From Lactobacillus sp. UCMA15818 (lineage in GTDB: Bacteria > Bacillota > Bacilli > Lactobacillales > Lactobacillaceae), in NCBI RefSeq assembly GCF_030400225.1, contig NZ_VJYB01000006.1:62001-126000 (forward strand): a DNA stretch of 64,000 nt, given 5' to 3'. This document shows, piece after piece, positions 7,515 through 16,072 of the stretch (position 1 is its first letter; each line of letters starts with the position of its first letter). The translations under genes were made by a program, and so were the position numbers. Under the pieces are notes generated by a model. It did no database searches. It was not told where the DNA came from and was given only the letters and a program-made list of their open reading frames with translations.

Positions 7515-8780
7515 TTAATTGCGTTTAAATAAAACATCTTTTTCATACTGATGGATATCTTCCAACCAATCAGTCCCAACTGGTGTCTCGTTTTCTAAAC
7601 AGAATTCATCCCAAACTGCACCAAATGGATACGCCTTGAGCTCTTCTGTAACAGCTAAACGTGTTGTAAAGTCATAACTTAACTCAGCTTTTTTCAGTTG
7701 ATCAATTGGTGCCAACATTGCCTGCAATAAGGCCTTTTGCGTTGCACGTGCTCCAATTACCCAAGCAGCCACGCGGTCAATCGTCGCATCAAAGAAATCA
7801 AGCCCAATATTTGTTCGTTCTAATTGGTTGTCTCGTACCAATGAACGTGCAATTCGTATCAATGCATCGTCCATAATCACAACATGATCACTATCCCACC
7901 GAACCGGTCGTGACACATGCAACATCAACCCCTTACCAAATGGTAAGAATGCTGAAAACTTATCTGAAACATCTTCTGTTGGGTGCCAGTGACCTGCATC
8001 AATCGTCCATAACTTATCACGGCTAATTGCGTAATTGTTATAGAAGAGATGTGAACCAACTGTATATGATTCAATTCCAGTCCCAAAGAGTTTCCCTTCA
8101 ACTGCCTCAATAGTATTTTTCTCTTCGTACTTTTTCGCAAAAACTTCATCGAGTGATGCAATTAAACGTTCTCTTGGGCCTTGCTTGTCGATTGGATTAT
8201 CTTTGAAACCATCTGGAATCCAAAAATTATTAACTGATTGTTGCCCTAATTCTTTACCAAAATAATTTGCAATTTCTCGCGACTTCTTACCAACTTCAAT
8301 CCAGTAATCACGAATTTGTTTTTCAGGACTAGCAAGTGTGAAATTATGCTTTACTTTTGGATGAGAGAAGAAGGTTGGGTTCATATCAAGACCAACACCT
8401 TCTTTTTTAGCCCAGTCTACCCAATACTTAAAATCCGCTGGCCCAATTTCATTGAAATCCTTCTTCTGATCAGTTACTGCATATAATGTATGCAACTGGA
8501 CTTTATGTTTACCAGGAATCAAGGTAAGTGCCTTATGCAAATCGGCTGTCAATTCATCTGGTGTCCGTGCAATTCCTGGAAAATCTCCACTGACCCCAAT
8601 TCCCCCTGTTAATTCTTGATCAGGATTTAAGAATCCATGAATATCATCGCCTTGCCAGCAATGCATTGAGAGCTTAACCTTCTTTAATTGTGCAATCACT
8701 TTATCTGTATCAACGCCAATTTCTGCATATCTTTCTTTAGCTGTTTTGTATGCCCTTTCAATATTCTCTGCTTTAACCAT
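7515..8780 (-). CDS. rhaA: L-rhamnose isomerase
   Basis: The protein is 421 residues, matching the 415-425 of RhaA, which interconverts L-rhamnose and L-rhamnulose with two divalent metals in a TIM barrel. Family segments include KLSMHCWQGDDIHGF near the N-terminus, LDMNPTFFSHPK, WIPDGFKD, the metal-ligand stretch TIDAGHWHPTEDVSDK, and SRPVRWDSDHVV near residue 300. GGAGGAG precedes the ATG. It sits between rhaM and rhaD with short gaps, consistent with one transcript. Confidence 0.96.
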   Translation of the reverse strand: MVKAENIERAYKTAKERYAEIGVDTDKVIAQLKKVKLSMHCWQGDDIHGFLNPDQELTGGIGVSGDFPGIARTPDELTADLHKALTLIPGKHKVQLHTLYAVTDQKKDFNEIGPADFKYWVDWAKKEGVGLDMNPTFFSHPKVKHNFTLASPEKQIRDYWIEVGKKSREIANYFGKELGQQSVNNFWIPDGFKDNPIDKQGPRERLIASLDEVFAKKYEEKNTIEAVEGKLFGTGIESYTVGSHLFYNNYAISRDKLWTIDAGHWHPTEDVSDKFSAFLPFGKGLMLHVSRPVRWDSDHVVIMDDALIRIARSLVRDNQLERTNIGLDFFDATIDRVAAWVIGARATQKALLQAMLAPIDQLKKAELSYDFTTRLAVTEELKAYPFGAVWDEFCLENETPVGTDWLEDIHQYEKDVLFKRN

Positions 8781-8794
8781 TTAAAACTCCTCCT

Positions 8795-9112
8795 TTAATC
8801 TAAGTGAAATACTTCGTGTAAGTCTAAAGTTACCGGACTTTTGTCTTCATTAGTATCCATGATTGGTTCCATATATGCCCACCATTTTTTACAATCATCA
8901 GACTGTGCGATAGCGTTATATTTCTCGACATCGTCAACTTCTAGATAAGCAAATAAATTTCCAGTTTCTTTATCAAGGAATATTGAATAATTATGTGCCC
9001 CAGCATCTTTCAAAGCTTCTCGCATTTTTGGAAAAAGATTATTATGTCGTTTTTCATACTCTTCATACATATCACGATAAACATGCATTAACTGTCCCAT
9101 TCTAACTGTCAA
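8795..9112 (-). CDS. rhaM: L-rhamnose mutarotase
   Basis: RhaM interconverts the alpha and beta anomers of L-rhamnose. Family signatures are YEEYEKRHNNLFPKM, DAGAHNYSIFLD and KWWAYMEPIMDTN. The frame reaches an ATG at 9139, but a strong AAAGGGGG site sits 8 bases before a TTG at 9112. That start gives 105 residues, the family norm, so it is preferred. The gene then overlaps the end of rhaB by 11 bases, suggesting translational coupling. Confidence 0.9.
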   Translation of the reverse strand: MTVRMGQLMHVYRDMYEEYEKRHNNLFPKMREALKDAGAHNYSIFLDKETGNLFAYLEVDDVEKYNAIAQSDDCKKWWAYMEPIMDTNEDKSPVTLDLHEVFHLD

Positions 9113-10586
9113 CCAAATTACCCCCTTTATATTTTTCATTCTTCAAAAACTTTTTGTAATCATCTAGGATATTAGAATATTTTTCTCTCTCAGGAACAAA
9201 CTTGTCTATCTTAAATGAATCACTAATTATTTGACGAGCAAGATAAATATTCAAAATATCACCTTTCGTAATCATTTGAACCATAATGTTTCCAATCGCT
9301 GTCGCTTCACTTGGACCTGCATATACGTCAACGCCACTCACCGTTGCTGTCAGTTGATTCATTAAATCTACATTTGAACCACCACCAACGATGTTCAAAC
9401 TATCAATGTGATAGCCCAAAATATCATCAAGAATAGATAATTCATTTGCATAATATAGTGACAGATTTGAATAGACAGCCATTGCGAGTTCTCCCGGTGA
9501 TTCAGGAACCTTCTGTTTAGTTTCACGACAATATGCTTGAAGTTCTGCTATCATATTCTCTGGATTCTGAAAACGAGCAGCATTTATATCTATGAATTGT
9601 TGGAATGGTGGCTCTCTTTTTGCTAAAGCTGCTAAAGCTGCAAAGCTGTACTGATCATTCAACTCTTTTTTTATATTTTGAATGACCCACAATCCCATAA
9701 TGTTTTTCAAAAAACGGTAAGTTCCGTACGCTCCCCATTCATTTGTATAGTTTTGTTCAAAAGCCTTTTCTCCATTTTCTGGAGTATTAAGTTCTGCACC
9801 AATCAGCGACCATGTCCCAGAACTTAAATACGCCCACCGCTGGCCCAGAGCAGGTGTACCAATAACAGCCGAAGCAGTATCATGTGTTGCTACTGTAACT
9901 ACCTCGGTTTGAGGCAAACTATACTTTTTGACTAATTGCTGACTAATATCACCTAGAATCGTTCCAGCTTCTACTAATTTTGGAAATTGAGATTGTTTTA
10001 CATTAACACTTTTCAATAAGTTATTATCAAATAGGCCTTCGCGCAGACTTAGCATCTGTGTTGTTGACGCATTTGTAACTTCAGTAACTGCTTTCCCAGT
10101 TAAAATAAAGCCAATGTAGTCTGGAATCATCATTATCTTATCTGTTTTGGCTAACAATTCTTTGTCCTCTTCAAATAATTGATAAAGTGTATTAAAGTCA
10201 AGAAACTGAATTCCTGTTTTTTGATAAATATACTTTTTTGATAATGATGTCGTTAACCTTTCTATGCTTCCATGAGTTCTATTATCACGATAAGAAATCG
10301 AATCCTGTAATTTGTTTCCCTTTTGGTCAACCAAAACATAATCAACCGCCCAAGTATCAATCCCTAGAACAACTGAATCATATCCAGCTTTTTTAATTTT
10401 TTCTAAGCCAATTAGAATTTCTTCTATTAATTTGTCAATATCCCAACAATCATGTCCTTTATTGTGAACAAAACCATTTTTAAACCGATGAATTTCTCTC
10501 AAGCTTAATTTGTTGTCGACTAGTTTTGAAAGCATTAGTCGACCACTTGAAGCCCCTATATCAACAGCAACATAAGTTTTACTCAT
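9102..10586 (-). CDS. rhaB: Rhamnulokinase
   Basis: The protein is 494 residues, a FGGY-family carbohydrate kinase that phosphorylates L-rhamnulose at O-1. The N-terminal ATPase segment VAVDIGASSGRLML, the sugar-site stretch GIDTWAVDYVL, ATHDTASAVIGTPA, the SSGTWSLIG loop and the C-terminal IVGGGSNVDLMNQLTA phosphate-binding region are all present and typical of RhaB. It lies directly after the transporter gene and overlaps rhaM. Confidence 0.95.
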   Translation of the reverse strand: MSKTYVAVDIGASSGRLMLSKLVDNKLSLREIHRFKNGFVHNKGHDCWDIDKLIEEILIGLEKIKKAGYDSVVLGIDTWAVDYVLVDQKGNKLQDSISYRDNRTHGSIERLTTSLSKKYIYQKTGIQFLDFNTLYQLFEEDKELLAKTDKIMMIPDYIGFILTGKAVTEVTNASTTQMLSLREGLFDNNLLKSVNVKQSQFPKLVEAGTILGDISQQLVKKYSLPQTEVVTVATHDTASAVIGTPALGQRWAYLSSGTWSLIGAELNTPENGEKAFEQNYTNEWGAYGTYRFLKNIMGLWVIQNIKKELNDQYSFAALAALAKREPPFQQFIDINAARFQNPENMIAELQAYCRETKQKVPESPGELAMAVYSNLSLYYANELSILDDILGYHIDSLNIVGGGSNVDLMNQLTATVSGVDVYAGPSEATAIGNIMVQMITKGDILNIYLARQIISDSFKIDKFVPEREKYSNILDDYKKFLKNEKYKGGNLVDS

Positions 10587-10621
10587 AAGTCATGTCACCC
10601 TTATCCCTTCAATTGAAAATT

Positions 10622-11884
10622 TTATTCTTGTTTGTCACCATAACGTTCTTTTGTAATTTGTGATAAAGTTTTACCACGTGTTTTAGGTGTCCATAAGATT
10701 CCAACAATTAACGATACCAGAAGCAAAATAATCATTGCAGTTCCTGCAATTTTAAAACCTAAAGAAGATAAAATAATTGGAAATACAATTGACCATATTC
10801 CTGCTGTCCCACGAACAATGAAGAACATAAATCCTTGCGAACCAGCCCGATACTTAGTAGGGAACAATTCAACAGCCCATAGTGCATACCATGCTTGAGC
10901 TCCAATTCCAGCTGAAATTCCCCAAATGATAACAAACGCCAACAATGCTAACCAACCAAAACCAATATATGTTAGAATTACCCATGAAATCACTGCCATG
11001 CTTGCACCTATGAAGAAGAATGAGCGATGATTAACTTTATCTCCTAAAAGGGCAAAGCCGAAGTATCCAGCAAGGGCTGTGAAAATCCATAATACTGCTT
11101 GTAACATATTTGCTTGCGTATTATTCAATCCACCTACTGTTTCATATACGAATGGCATGAAGAATCCCATCGCACCTGCAACTAAGTTCCAGAATACGTA
11201 AACCCCACATAAGAATAGAATACTTTTAACTGATATCATATTGGCAAAAAGATCACGGTAGGGATGATTCTCAACTGGCGATCCCAATTCTTTTTTCTTT
11301 TGATTGATCCAATCCTGTGATTCTGGTAACTTTTTTTGTAAATTCCATGCAATAAAAGCTACTACTGTCAAGAAAGCAAAAAGTAATCTACTCCCCAATA
11401 GGCCTAGTGGAGCCAATAAGGTACCTGATATAAAAATAATTACTGGTCCCATTGACCATGCAAATTGTGAGATACCGATATTATGAGCCCGATTAGTGTC
11501 ACCTGAGGTTTCCCCAATGTATGTCCACGAAGCAGGAACTCCTGCACCAACTGCGATACCTGTTACTAAAAAGCCTAGTAAAAGCATTGGAAAATTAACT
11601 GAAAAAACGACTATTAATGTTCCTAACATATAAATCAACATGTCATAGGTATAAATCATCTTTCGTCCATACTTATCTGAAAGTCTTCCACCAATAATTG
11701 CACCTAACGCTGACCCAAATGCATTTGCACTTAGAGCCCCCAACAATCCAACATCAAAATCAGATAATCCAAAAGATTTTTGCCATAGTGTTAAACCCGA
11801 TGCACCCGCTACAATTGATCCAGAATCCAGAAAATTGGTTAACGATACAGCCCAAGTTGACCCATTTGAACTTTCTTTTGCCAT
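10622..11884 (-). CDS. MFS sugar transporter, probably for rhamnose
   Basis: The protein is 420 residues with twelve predicted helices and MFS sugar-porter signatures: GGRLSDKYGRKMIY in the loop after helix 2, PESQDW after helix 6, and ELFPTKYRAGSQGF in the second half. The frame extends to 11917, but AAGGGGTGG is spaced for the ATG at 11884, which also gives an MFS-like N-terminus. It is first in the rhamnose operon, directly behind the cre-bearing promoter, so L-rhamnose uptake is the likely role. It is not the RhaT type of Escherichia coli. Confidence 0.85.
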   Translation of the reverse strand: MAKESSNGSTWAVSLTNFLDSGSIVAGASGLTLWQKSFGLSDFDVGLLGALSANAFGSALGAIIGGRLSDKYGRKMIYTYDMLIYMLGTLIVVFSVNFPMLLLGFLVTGIAVGAGVPASWTYIGETSGDTNRAHNIGISQFAWSMGPVIIFISGTLLAPLGLLGSRLLFAFLTVVAFIAWNLQKKLPESQDWINQKKKELGSPVENHPYRDLFANMISVKSILFLCGVYVFWNLVAGAMGFFMPFVYETVGGLNNTQANMLQAVLWIFTALAGYFGFALLGDKVNHRSFFFIGASMAVISWVILTYIGFGWLALLAFVIIWGISAGIGAQAWYALWAVELFPTKYRAGSQGFMFFIVRGTAGIWSIVFPIILSSLGFKIAGTAMIILLLVSLIVGILWTPKTRGKTLSQITKERYGDKQE

Positions 11885-11932
11885 GCTGCCACCCCTTGTC
11901 ATTTTTCGGATATCCATTTTGTATACAAATAG

Positions 11933-11961
11933 ATTACACCATTGAATGTATCCGTTTACAA
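11933..11961 (-). promoter_or_regulatory. Sigma-A-type promoter of the rhamnose operon
   Basis: On the minus strand TTGTAA (11956-11961) and TGTAAT (11933-11938) are 17 bases apart, about 50 bases before the transporter start. The -35 overlaps a cre-like site, and an inverted repeat lies just upstream. Confidence 0.55.
11947..11960 (-). promoter_or_regulatory. cre-like CcpA site at the rhamnose promoter
   Basis: TGTATCCGTTTACA fits the TGWAANCGNTNWCA consensus with one mismatch and overlaps the -35 element. That position favours repression by CcpA during growth on preferred sugars. Confidence 0.6.
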
Positions 11962-11965
11962 TATC

Positions 11966-11982
11966 AAAAAGACAGTCTTTTT
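11966..11982 (-). promoter_or_regulatory. Perfect inverted repeat upstream of the rhamnose -35
   Basis: AAAAAGAC-A-GTCTTTTT is a perfect 8+1+8 palindrome four bases upstream of the -35. A weaker repeat, TTATGT..ACATAA (about 11981-11999), overlaps its edge and extends upstream. This is where an AraC-type activator would be expected to bind; binding is inferred. Confidence 0.4.
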
Positions 11983-12085
11983 ATGTCATATATACATAAT
12001 TAAAAACTGGAAAAATAATCTAAGATAATCACTCTTAGCAAGGTAAATTTTCCCGTAGCTATATTCCATCAGAATTTTCCCCTCA

Positions 12086-12152
12086 AAAAAACTGGATCAA
12101 AATTTAAATTTTGATTCAGTTCCTCTATTTATTCCGTATAAATATGTTCTTA
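12086..12152 (-). repeat. Dispersed terminator-type repeat, copy B
   Basis: Read leftward, CTGAATCAAAATTTAAATTTTGATCCAG forms a near-perfect hairpin followed by seven T's. The conserved GTATAAA..TGTTC tail lies on the other side. It is placed just after the adh stop codon and should act as its terminator. Confidence 0.7.
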
Positions 12153-12195
12153 TTGTATAGGTTTTCTTAAATCATGAGTAACTTAGCCTCATTAA

Positions 12196-13314
12196 TTATT
12201 CTGGTTGATACTCCTCATCAATAACCAAAACGGGTTTAATTGTCTTTCCCATAACTGAGTCATTGTTTGCTTGATTAATATCAGTAAATTTGTAGAACTT
12301 TTCGGTCTTGTCAAAGTCAAACATCCCTAATTTATAAAATTCAATCAACCGTGGAACATCAATTTGCGGAATCGAATCACCCATATTGACACCGACAACT
12401 TTACGATCAGAAGTACACAAGTCATTCCAAGAACTCATTGTAATGTTATTTGCAGTTACTGCAATCAAAGCAGTTGTTCCACCTTGTGCTAGCGCATTAA
12501 TTGCTTGTAACATAACAGATTCAATTCCTGTTGTGTCAACAGTAAAGTCCACCCCGTAACCATTCGTTAACTTTTGAATGGCTGCGACTGGGTCTTCCTC
12601 CTTACTATTGATTGCCTGAGTTGCACCAAGTTCTTTGGCTAACTTAAGCCTTTCTGGTACAACATCTACCGCAATCACTTTTGTGCACCCAGAAATTTTT
12701 CCTGCCATCATCGCTGCCAACCCAACTGCGCCAGTGCCAAAAACGGCAATTGTTTGCCCTGGTCTTGGCTTCAAAGTATTAAAAACAGTACCACTACCAG
12801 TTACATAACCACAACCTAAAGGTCCAAGTTTACGCAAATCAAGCTTTTTATCAACCTTAACTGCATTGCGTTGATTCACAACCGTATGTGTTGTAAAAGA
12901 TGACTGGTTAAACATATCACTAATATGCTTGCCATCTTTAAGGAAGTGATCAGTCCCATTTGCGCGTACTCCACTCAAATTATACTTGGCATAGCTGCGA
13001 CATTGCGTGGGTATTCCTTTCAAACAATTGTCACATGTGCCATCAGAATAAAATGATAACACTACATGGTCACCAATTGTAAAATCTTGTACTTGTGAAC
13101 CAATCTTTTCAACAATTCCGGCACCTTCATGCCCTAAAATTACAGGATAGCCTAAGGAAGCATCCCCCTTACGTATTGCCTCATCTGAATGACAAATTCC
13201 ACTTGCTATCACCTTGATTTGTAAATCTGTCGGCCCCATATCTGCTAGTTCAATATTATTCTTGATTACAAACGGGTCACCAACCTTATTAACTACTGCT
13301 GCACTGATTTTCAT
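12196..13314 (-). CDS. Zinc-dependent NAD(P)+ alcohol dehydrogenase
   Basis: The protein is 372 residues, of the medium-chain dehydrogenase family (aryl/primary alcohol type). Visible marks are the catalytic zinc Cys in ASGICHSDEA, GHEGAG, VFGTGAVGLAAMMAG as the dinucleotide loop and an Asp for NAD preference in VIAVDVV. The structural-zinc lobe reads DGTCDNCLKGIPTQC, with Asp where the first of four cysteines usually stands. It lies upstream of the rhamnose operon on the same strand but has its own promoter and terminator. Reduction of lactaldehyde is conceivable but unproven. Confidence 0.88.
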   Translation of the reverse strand: MKISAAVVNKVGDPFVIKNNIELADMGPTDLQIKVIASGICHSDEAIRKGDASLGYPVILGHEGAGIVEKIGSQVQDFTIGDHVVLSFYSDGTCDNCLKGIPTQCRSYAKYNLSGVRANGTDHFLKDGKHISDMFNQSSFTTHTVVNQRNAVKVDKKLDLRKLGPLGCGYVTGSGTVFNTLKPRPGQTIAVFGTGAVGLAAMMAGKISGCTKVIAVDVVPERLKLAKELGATQAINSKEEDPVAAIQKLTNGYGVDFTVDTTGIESVMLQAINALAQGGTTALIAVTANNITMSSWNDLCTSDRKVVGVNMGDSIPQIDVPRLIEFYKLGMFDFDKTEKFYKFTDINQANNDSVMGKTIKPVLVIDEEYQPE

Positions 13315-13362
13315 GATACTTATCCCTCCTTGAATTAGTGAATTATTTAACTATCCAGCTTT

Positions 13363-13390
13363 ATTATATCCATAGAACAAGCGCTTTCAA
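13363..13390 (-). promoter_or_regulatory. adh promoter with cre half-site
   Basis: TTGAAA (13385-13390) and TATAAT (13363-13368) are 16 bases apart on the minus strand. The -35 merges into TGAAAGCGCTT, a perfect left half of a cre site with a poor right half. Confidence 0.55.
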
Positions 13391-13544
13391 TGACAAATCT
13401 ACATCTGTTAAATAACAAATTTACATATTGTAAATCACTAAACTTCAAATTAATGCTGAAAATACAATGCATAATCTAGCTACTAACTTAATATAAATAA
13501 TTATTAAAAATTAGTTATTTGTATCACAAAGAATCTAACACACT

Positions 13545-13757
13545 TTATCTTTTTCTCTTAACAAATATCAAGATAACTAACTGTATTATTGCTACAACTA
13601 TAAAAAAGACTGCTAAAACAATCAAAGAAACTACTCTTGTCTTTGGCGTTTGAACTGCGCCCGAACCATCAATCCTTCTCGTCATCAAAATAAAACTCAG
13701 CACGCCAAAAATTAGTAACCAAATTAAGTTACTCAACCACCACATTTTTAATTTCAT
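13545..13757 (-). CDS. DUF3923-family small membrane protein
   Basis: The protein is 70 residues with two hydrophobic helices (about 5-25 and 42-63), a WWLSNLIWLLIFG start, a conserved R.IDGSGAVQTP loop and a basic C-terminus (KRKR). This matches the DUF3923 family of Firmicutes, whose function is unknown. It begins four bases after the stop of the XRE-type regulator, so the two are co-transcribed and probably work together. Confidence 0.75.
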   Translation of the reverse strand: MKLKMWWLSNLIWLLIFGVLSFILMTRRIDGSGAVQTPKTRVVSLIVLAVFFIVVAIIQLVILIFVKRKR

Positions 13758-13761
13758 ATCG

Positions 13762-14313
13762 CTAACTACTCCTTTTTTGGTAGTAGTATGTACTAAACAA
13801 TTGCCATAATAGAATTAGGCTGTTTATAAAAGTTGTAGTTTGAAAACTAAAATTATTTAAAATATCATTAATAAATGTACAACTTAAAAATACGGTTAGA
13901 CTAAATATCCGCATTAAAATTTGTATTTTACTATCTGCGAACTTAGTTAAAAAAACTAGCATGATGCTTAACAAGATCAATCCGTCCATTATTAACAATG
14001 CCCGTGAATTTGAAGCTATAGTCAATCTGCTGGTGATTAATGTTACTAACAACAGCAACGGATAAAGCAAAGTTGCAGTAGAATTACTTTTTTCAACCTT
14101 TTCTTTATCTCCTCCACTAATTAGTTCATCCGTTGTAATTCCGTAAATATTCGCCAATTTTTTTATCAGTATAACATCTGGTAAGTGTCTCCCAGTTTCC
14201 CAATTAGAGACTGCTTGACGTGAAACATGCAATTTTTTGGCAACAGCAGCTTGAGTGAGTCCATTTTCTTGTCGCTTATACTTTAAGAGTTCTGATATCT
14301 TGGCTACAACCAT
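13762..14313 (-). CDS. Membrane-anchored XRE-family regulator
   Basis: The protein is 183 residues. Residues about 5-62 are a classic Cro/CI helix-turn-helix (LTQAAVAKKLHVSRQAVSNWETGRHLPD) and residues about 80-180 hold three to four hydrophobic helices. This is a common layout for Lactobacillus regulators that sense the membrane or a partner membrane protein. GAGGAGG precedes the ATG. The partner is likely the DUF3923 protein encoded next in the same unit. Targets are not visible. Confidence 0.82.
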   Translation of the reverse strand: MVVAKISELLKYKRQENGLTQAAVAKKLHVSRQAVSNWETGRHLPDVILIKKLANIYGITTDELISGGDKEKVEKSNSTATLLYPLLLLVTLITSRLTIASNSRALLIMDGLILLSIMLVFLTKFADSKIQILMRIFSLTVFLSCTFINDILNNFSFQTTTFINSLILLWQLFSTYYYQKRSS

Positions 14314-14387
14314 ACATACTCCTCCTCAAAATTAACGTGTCTCTATTCTAATAGCAAGACAGACATCCTGTCATCGCTGTTATACTC

Positions 14388-14963
14388 TTATTTCTTGTCT
14401 ATAATTAAAACTTCCTTTTTATCAACAATCTTACTACTCTCATCGAAGCTTATTTTCAACACATACGGAGTAAAATACTGTAGTCTGATAAAATCTGAAT
14501 ATCCAAATCCATTATCAAAATGATTAAGCATAGCACTTAAGGCAGCTCCATGAGTTGAAAATAATATAGTTTCTCCTTGATGCTGTTCAAGAATCTTACT
14601 AAGTACCTTCATATTTCTTTGCTGTAAACTATTCATTGATTCGCCGTTTTTTTCATGGAAATCAAAGTTTTCCCATCTTTTTTTAAGTAGCATATCCCCA
14701 TTTTCGCCAATATCACCGCGAACCCTTTCTTTTAAGCATTCGTCTGTGTGTACTTTAAGCTTTTTTTCAGAAACTAGTGGTTCAATTGTCTGTAAAGTTC
14801 TCTTGTAGGGGCTTGAGATACAAAAGTCAAAAGAGATATTCTTAAGCGAATCAAGTACCGCTAAAGAATCATCTCTTCCTACTTGAGTTAATGACATCGT
14901 TGCATCATCTGCCCAAGAATAATCTGGCAATGCATGACGAACAAAATATATATTTGTTAGCAT
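14388..14963 (-). CDS. Histidine phosphatase-family protein (phosphoglycerate mutase-like)
   Basis: The protein is 191 residues. The phosphohistidine motif reads FVRHALPD (His about residue 10; the usual RHG is RHA, as in several subfamilies), followed by SSPYKRTLQT with the second arginine, a Glu-containing middle (ERVRGDIGE) and the second catalytic His in FSTHGAALS. This supports a 2H phosphatase acting on a small phosphate ester. The substrate cannot be told. GGAGAAT precedes the start. It stands as a single gene. Confidence 0.82.
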   Translation of the reverse strand: MLTNIYFVRHALPDYSWADDATMSLTQVGRDDSLAVLDSLKNISFDFCISSPYKRTLQTIEPLVSEKKLKVHTDECLKERVRGDIGENGDMLLKKRWENFDFHEKNGESMNSLQQRNMKVLSKILEQHQGETILFSTHGAALSAMLNHFDNGFGYSDFIRLQYFTPYVLKISFDESSKIVDKKEVLIIDKK

Positions 14964-15056
14964 ATAATTCTCCTTTGTAAAAACTAATATTTAAAAAATT
15001 ATATTCTGAATACCAGATATACGCAACAATCAACAAGAAAATGTACCATAAGTAGA

Positions 15057-15129
15057 TAAATTTTGACTTATAGAACACGTTTATCTGGAATAAAAAAACC
15101 AGATCAAAATTTAACTTTTGATCCAGCTC
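15057..15129 (-). repeat. Dispersed terminator-type repeat, copy C
   Basis: Read leftward, CTGGATCAAAAGTTAAATTTTGATCTGG folds into a hairpin followed by seven T's, then ATTCCAGATAAACGTG and the conserved TTCTATAAGTC tail. It lies directly after the ROK kinase gene and should end the PTS operon transcript. Confidence 0.75.
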
Positions 15130-15162
15130 TATAATTTACTATCCAGGATATCTAATCTCAAA

Positions 15163-16026
15163 TTATCTTGCAAATCTTGTTCTACCAAACGCCAGACAGC
15201 CTTTAATTCCTGCATCATTACCGAGTTTTGCCGGAATTATATATTTGTCTACATCTATAATATCGACATAATTATTCATGTCTCTTAAAAAATATTTCCT
15301 AACTTTAGGATACAGTTGTTGCTGACTAGAGACACTTCCACCAAAAATCAAAATATCGGGTGATAATGTTAACGTATAGTTCACACAGGCTTTAGCAATA
15401 TATCTTGCTAATAAATCCCAAACTGGATTATCCTTCTTAATTTCAAAGCCTTCCTTACCAAGGCGTGCTTCAATTGATGGCCCTGAAGCAAGCCCTTCAA
15501 AGCAGCCATCATGATATGGACAAACACCCTTAAAATCAAGATCCTCGCTTTCTTTAGGCAAAAGGATATGCCCTGATTCTAAGTGCGAATCTCCTGAAAA
15601 AATATTTCCATTCTGAATGAACCCTCCGCCGATCCCAGTTCCAATTGTGGAATAGAAAATATTTTTATACCCTTTACCATTACCAAACACATATTCTCCG
15701 TAGGCCGCAATGTTAACATCCGTTGTCAAAATGATTTCAACCTTCAGATATTTTTTGATATACAATACAAGATTGAAATTCTTCCATAATAATTTAGGAG
15801 TGTCTTTAATGCAACCATAGTCATTCTTAAATTTATTAATGACTACTGGTCCAAAAGAACCGATTACTAATCCATCAATTTCTTTATTTTTGAAGAAGTC
15901 TATTACATCATTGAGTGTCTCTTGGGGTCCTCTAGTTGAAAATTTGACACTCTCACGAATTTCTCCTACCGTGTTACCTACAGCGCAAACAAATTTTGTT
16001 CCCCCTGCCTCAATTGCTCCTATCAT
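15163..16026 (-). CDS. ROK-family kinase, fructokinase type
   Basis: The protein is 287 residues. It has the N-terminal phosphate loop EAGGTKFVCAVG, the catalytic-region segment YSTIGTGIGGGF, and the zinc module ESGHILLP...VCPYHDGCFEGLASGPSIE (one His, Cys, His, Cys) typical of fructokinases such as GmuE/ScrK. It likely phosphorylates free fructose or a related ketose. It is the last gene of the PTS operon, 46 bases after the second aldolase, and is followed by a terminator-type repeat. Confidence 0.87.
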   Translation of the reverse strand: MIGAIEAGGTKFVCAVGNTVGEIRESVKFSTRGPQETLNDVIDFFKNKEIDGLVIGSFGPVVINKFKNDYGCIKDTPKLLWKNFNLVLYIKKYLKVEIILTTDVNIAAYGEYVFGNGKGYKNIFYSTIGTGIGGGFIQNGNIFSGDSHLESGHILLPKESEDLDFKGVCPYHDGCFEGLASGPSIEARLGKEGFEIKKDNPVWDLLARYIAKACVNYTLTLSPDILIFGGSVSSQQQLYPKVRKYFLRDMNNYVDIIDVDKYIIPAKLGNDAGIKGCLAFGRTRFAR

Positions 16027-16072
16027 AATTTTCCTTTCTCTAGATAGAATTTATCTAAGTTGGTCACACAGA

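Larger units (their letters stand above)
11885..12195. other. Rhamnose control region and adh terminator region
   Basis: This 311-bp gene-free stretch holds, from left to right, the rhamnose operon promoter and cre, two inverted repeats, and copy B of the dispersed terminator repeat, which ends the upstream alcohol dehydrogenase transcript. Confidence 0.7.

Noticed and set aside
11698-12003. Plus-strand frame of 101 residues across the rhamnose promoter
   Set aside because: It lies opposite the transporter gene and the promoter; composition looks like antisense of a membrane protein.
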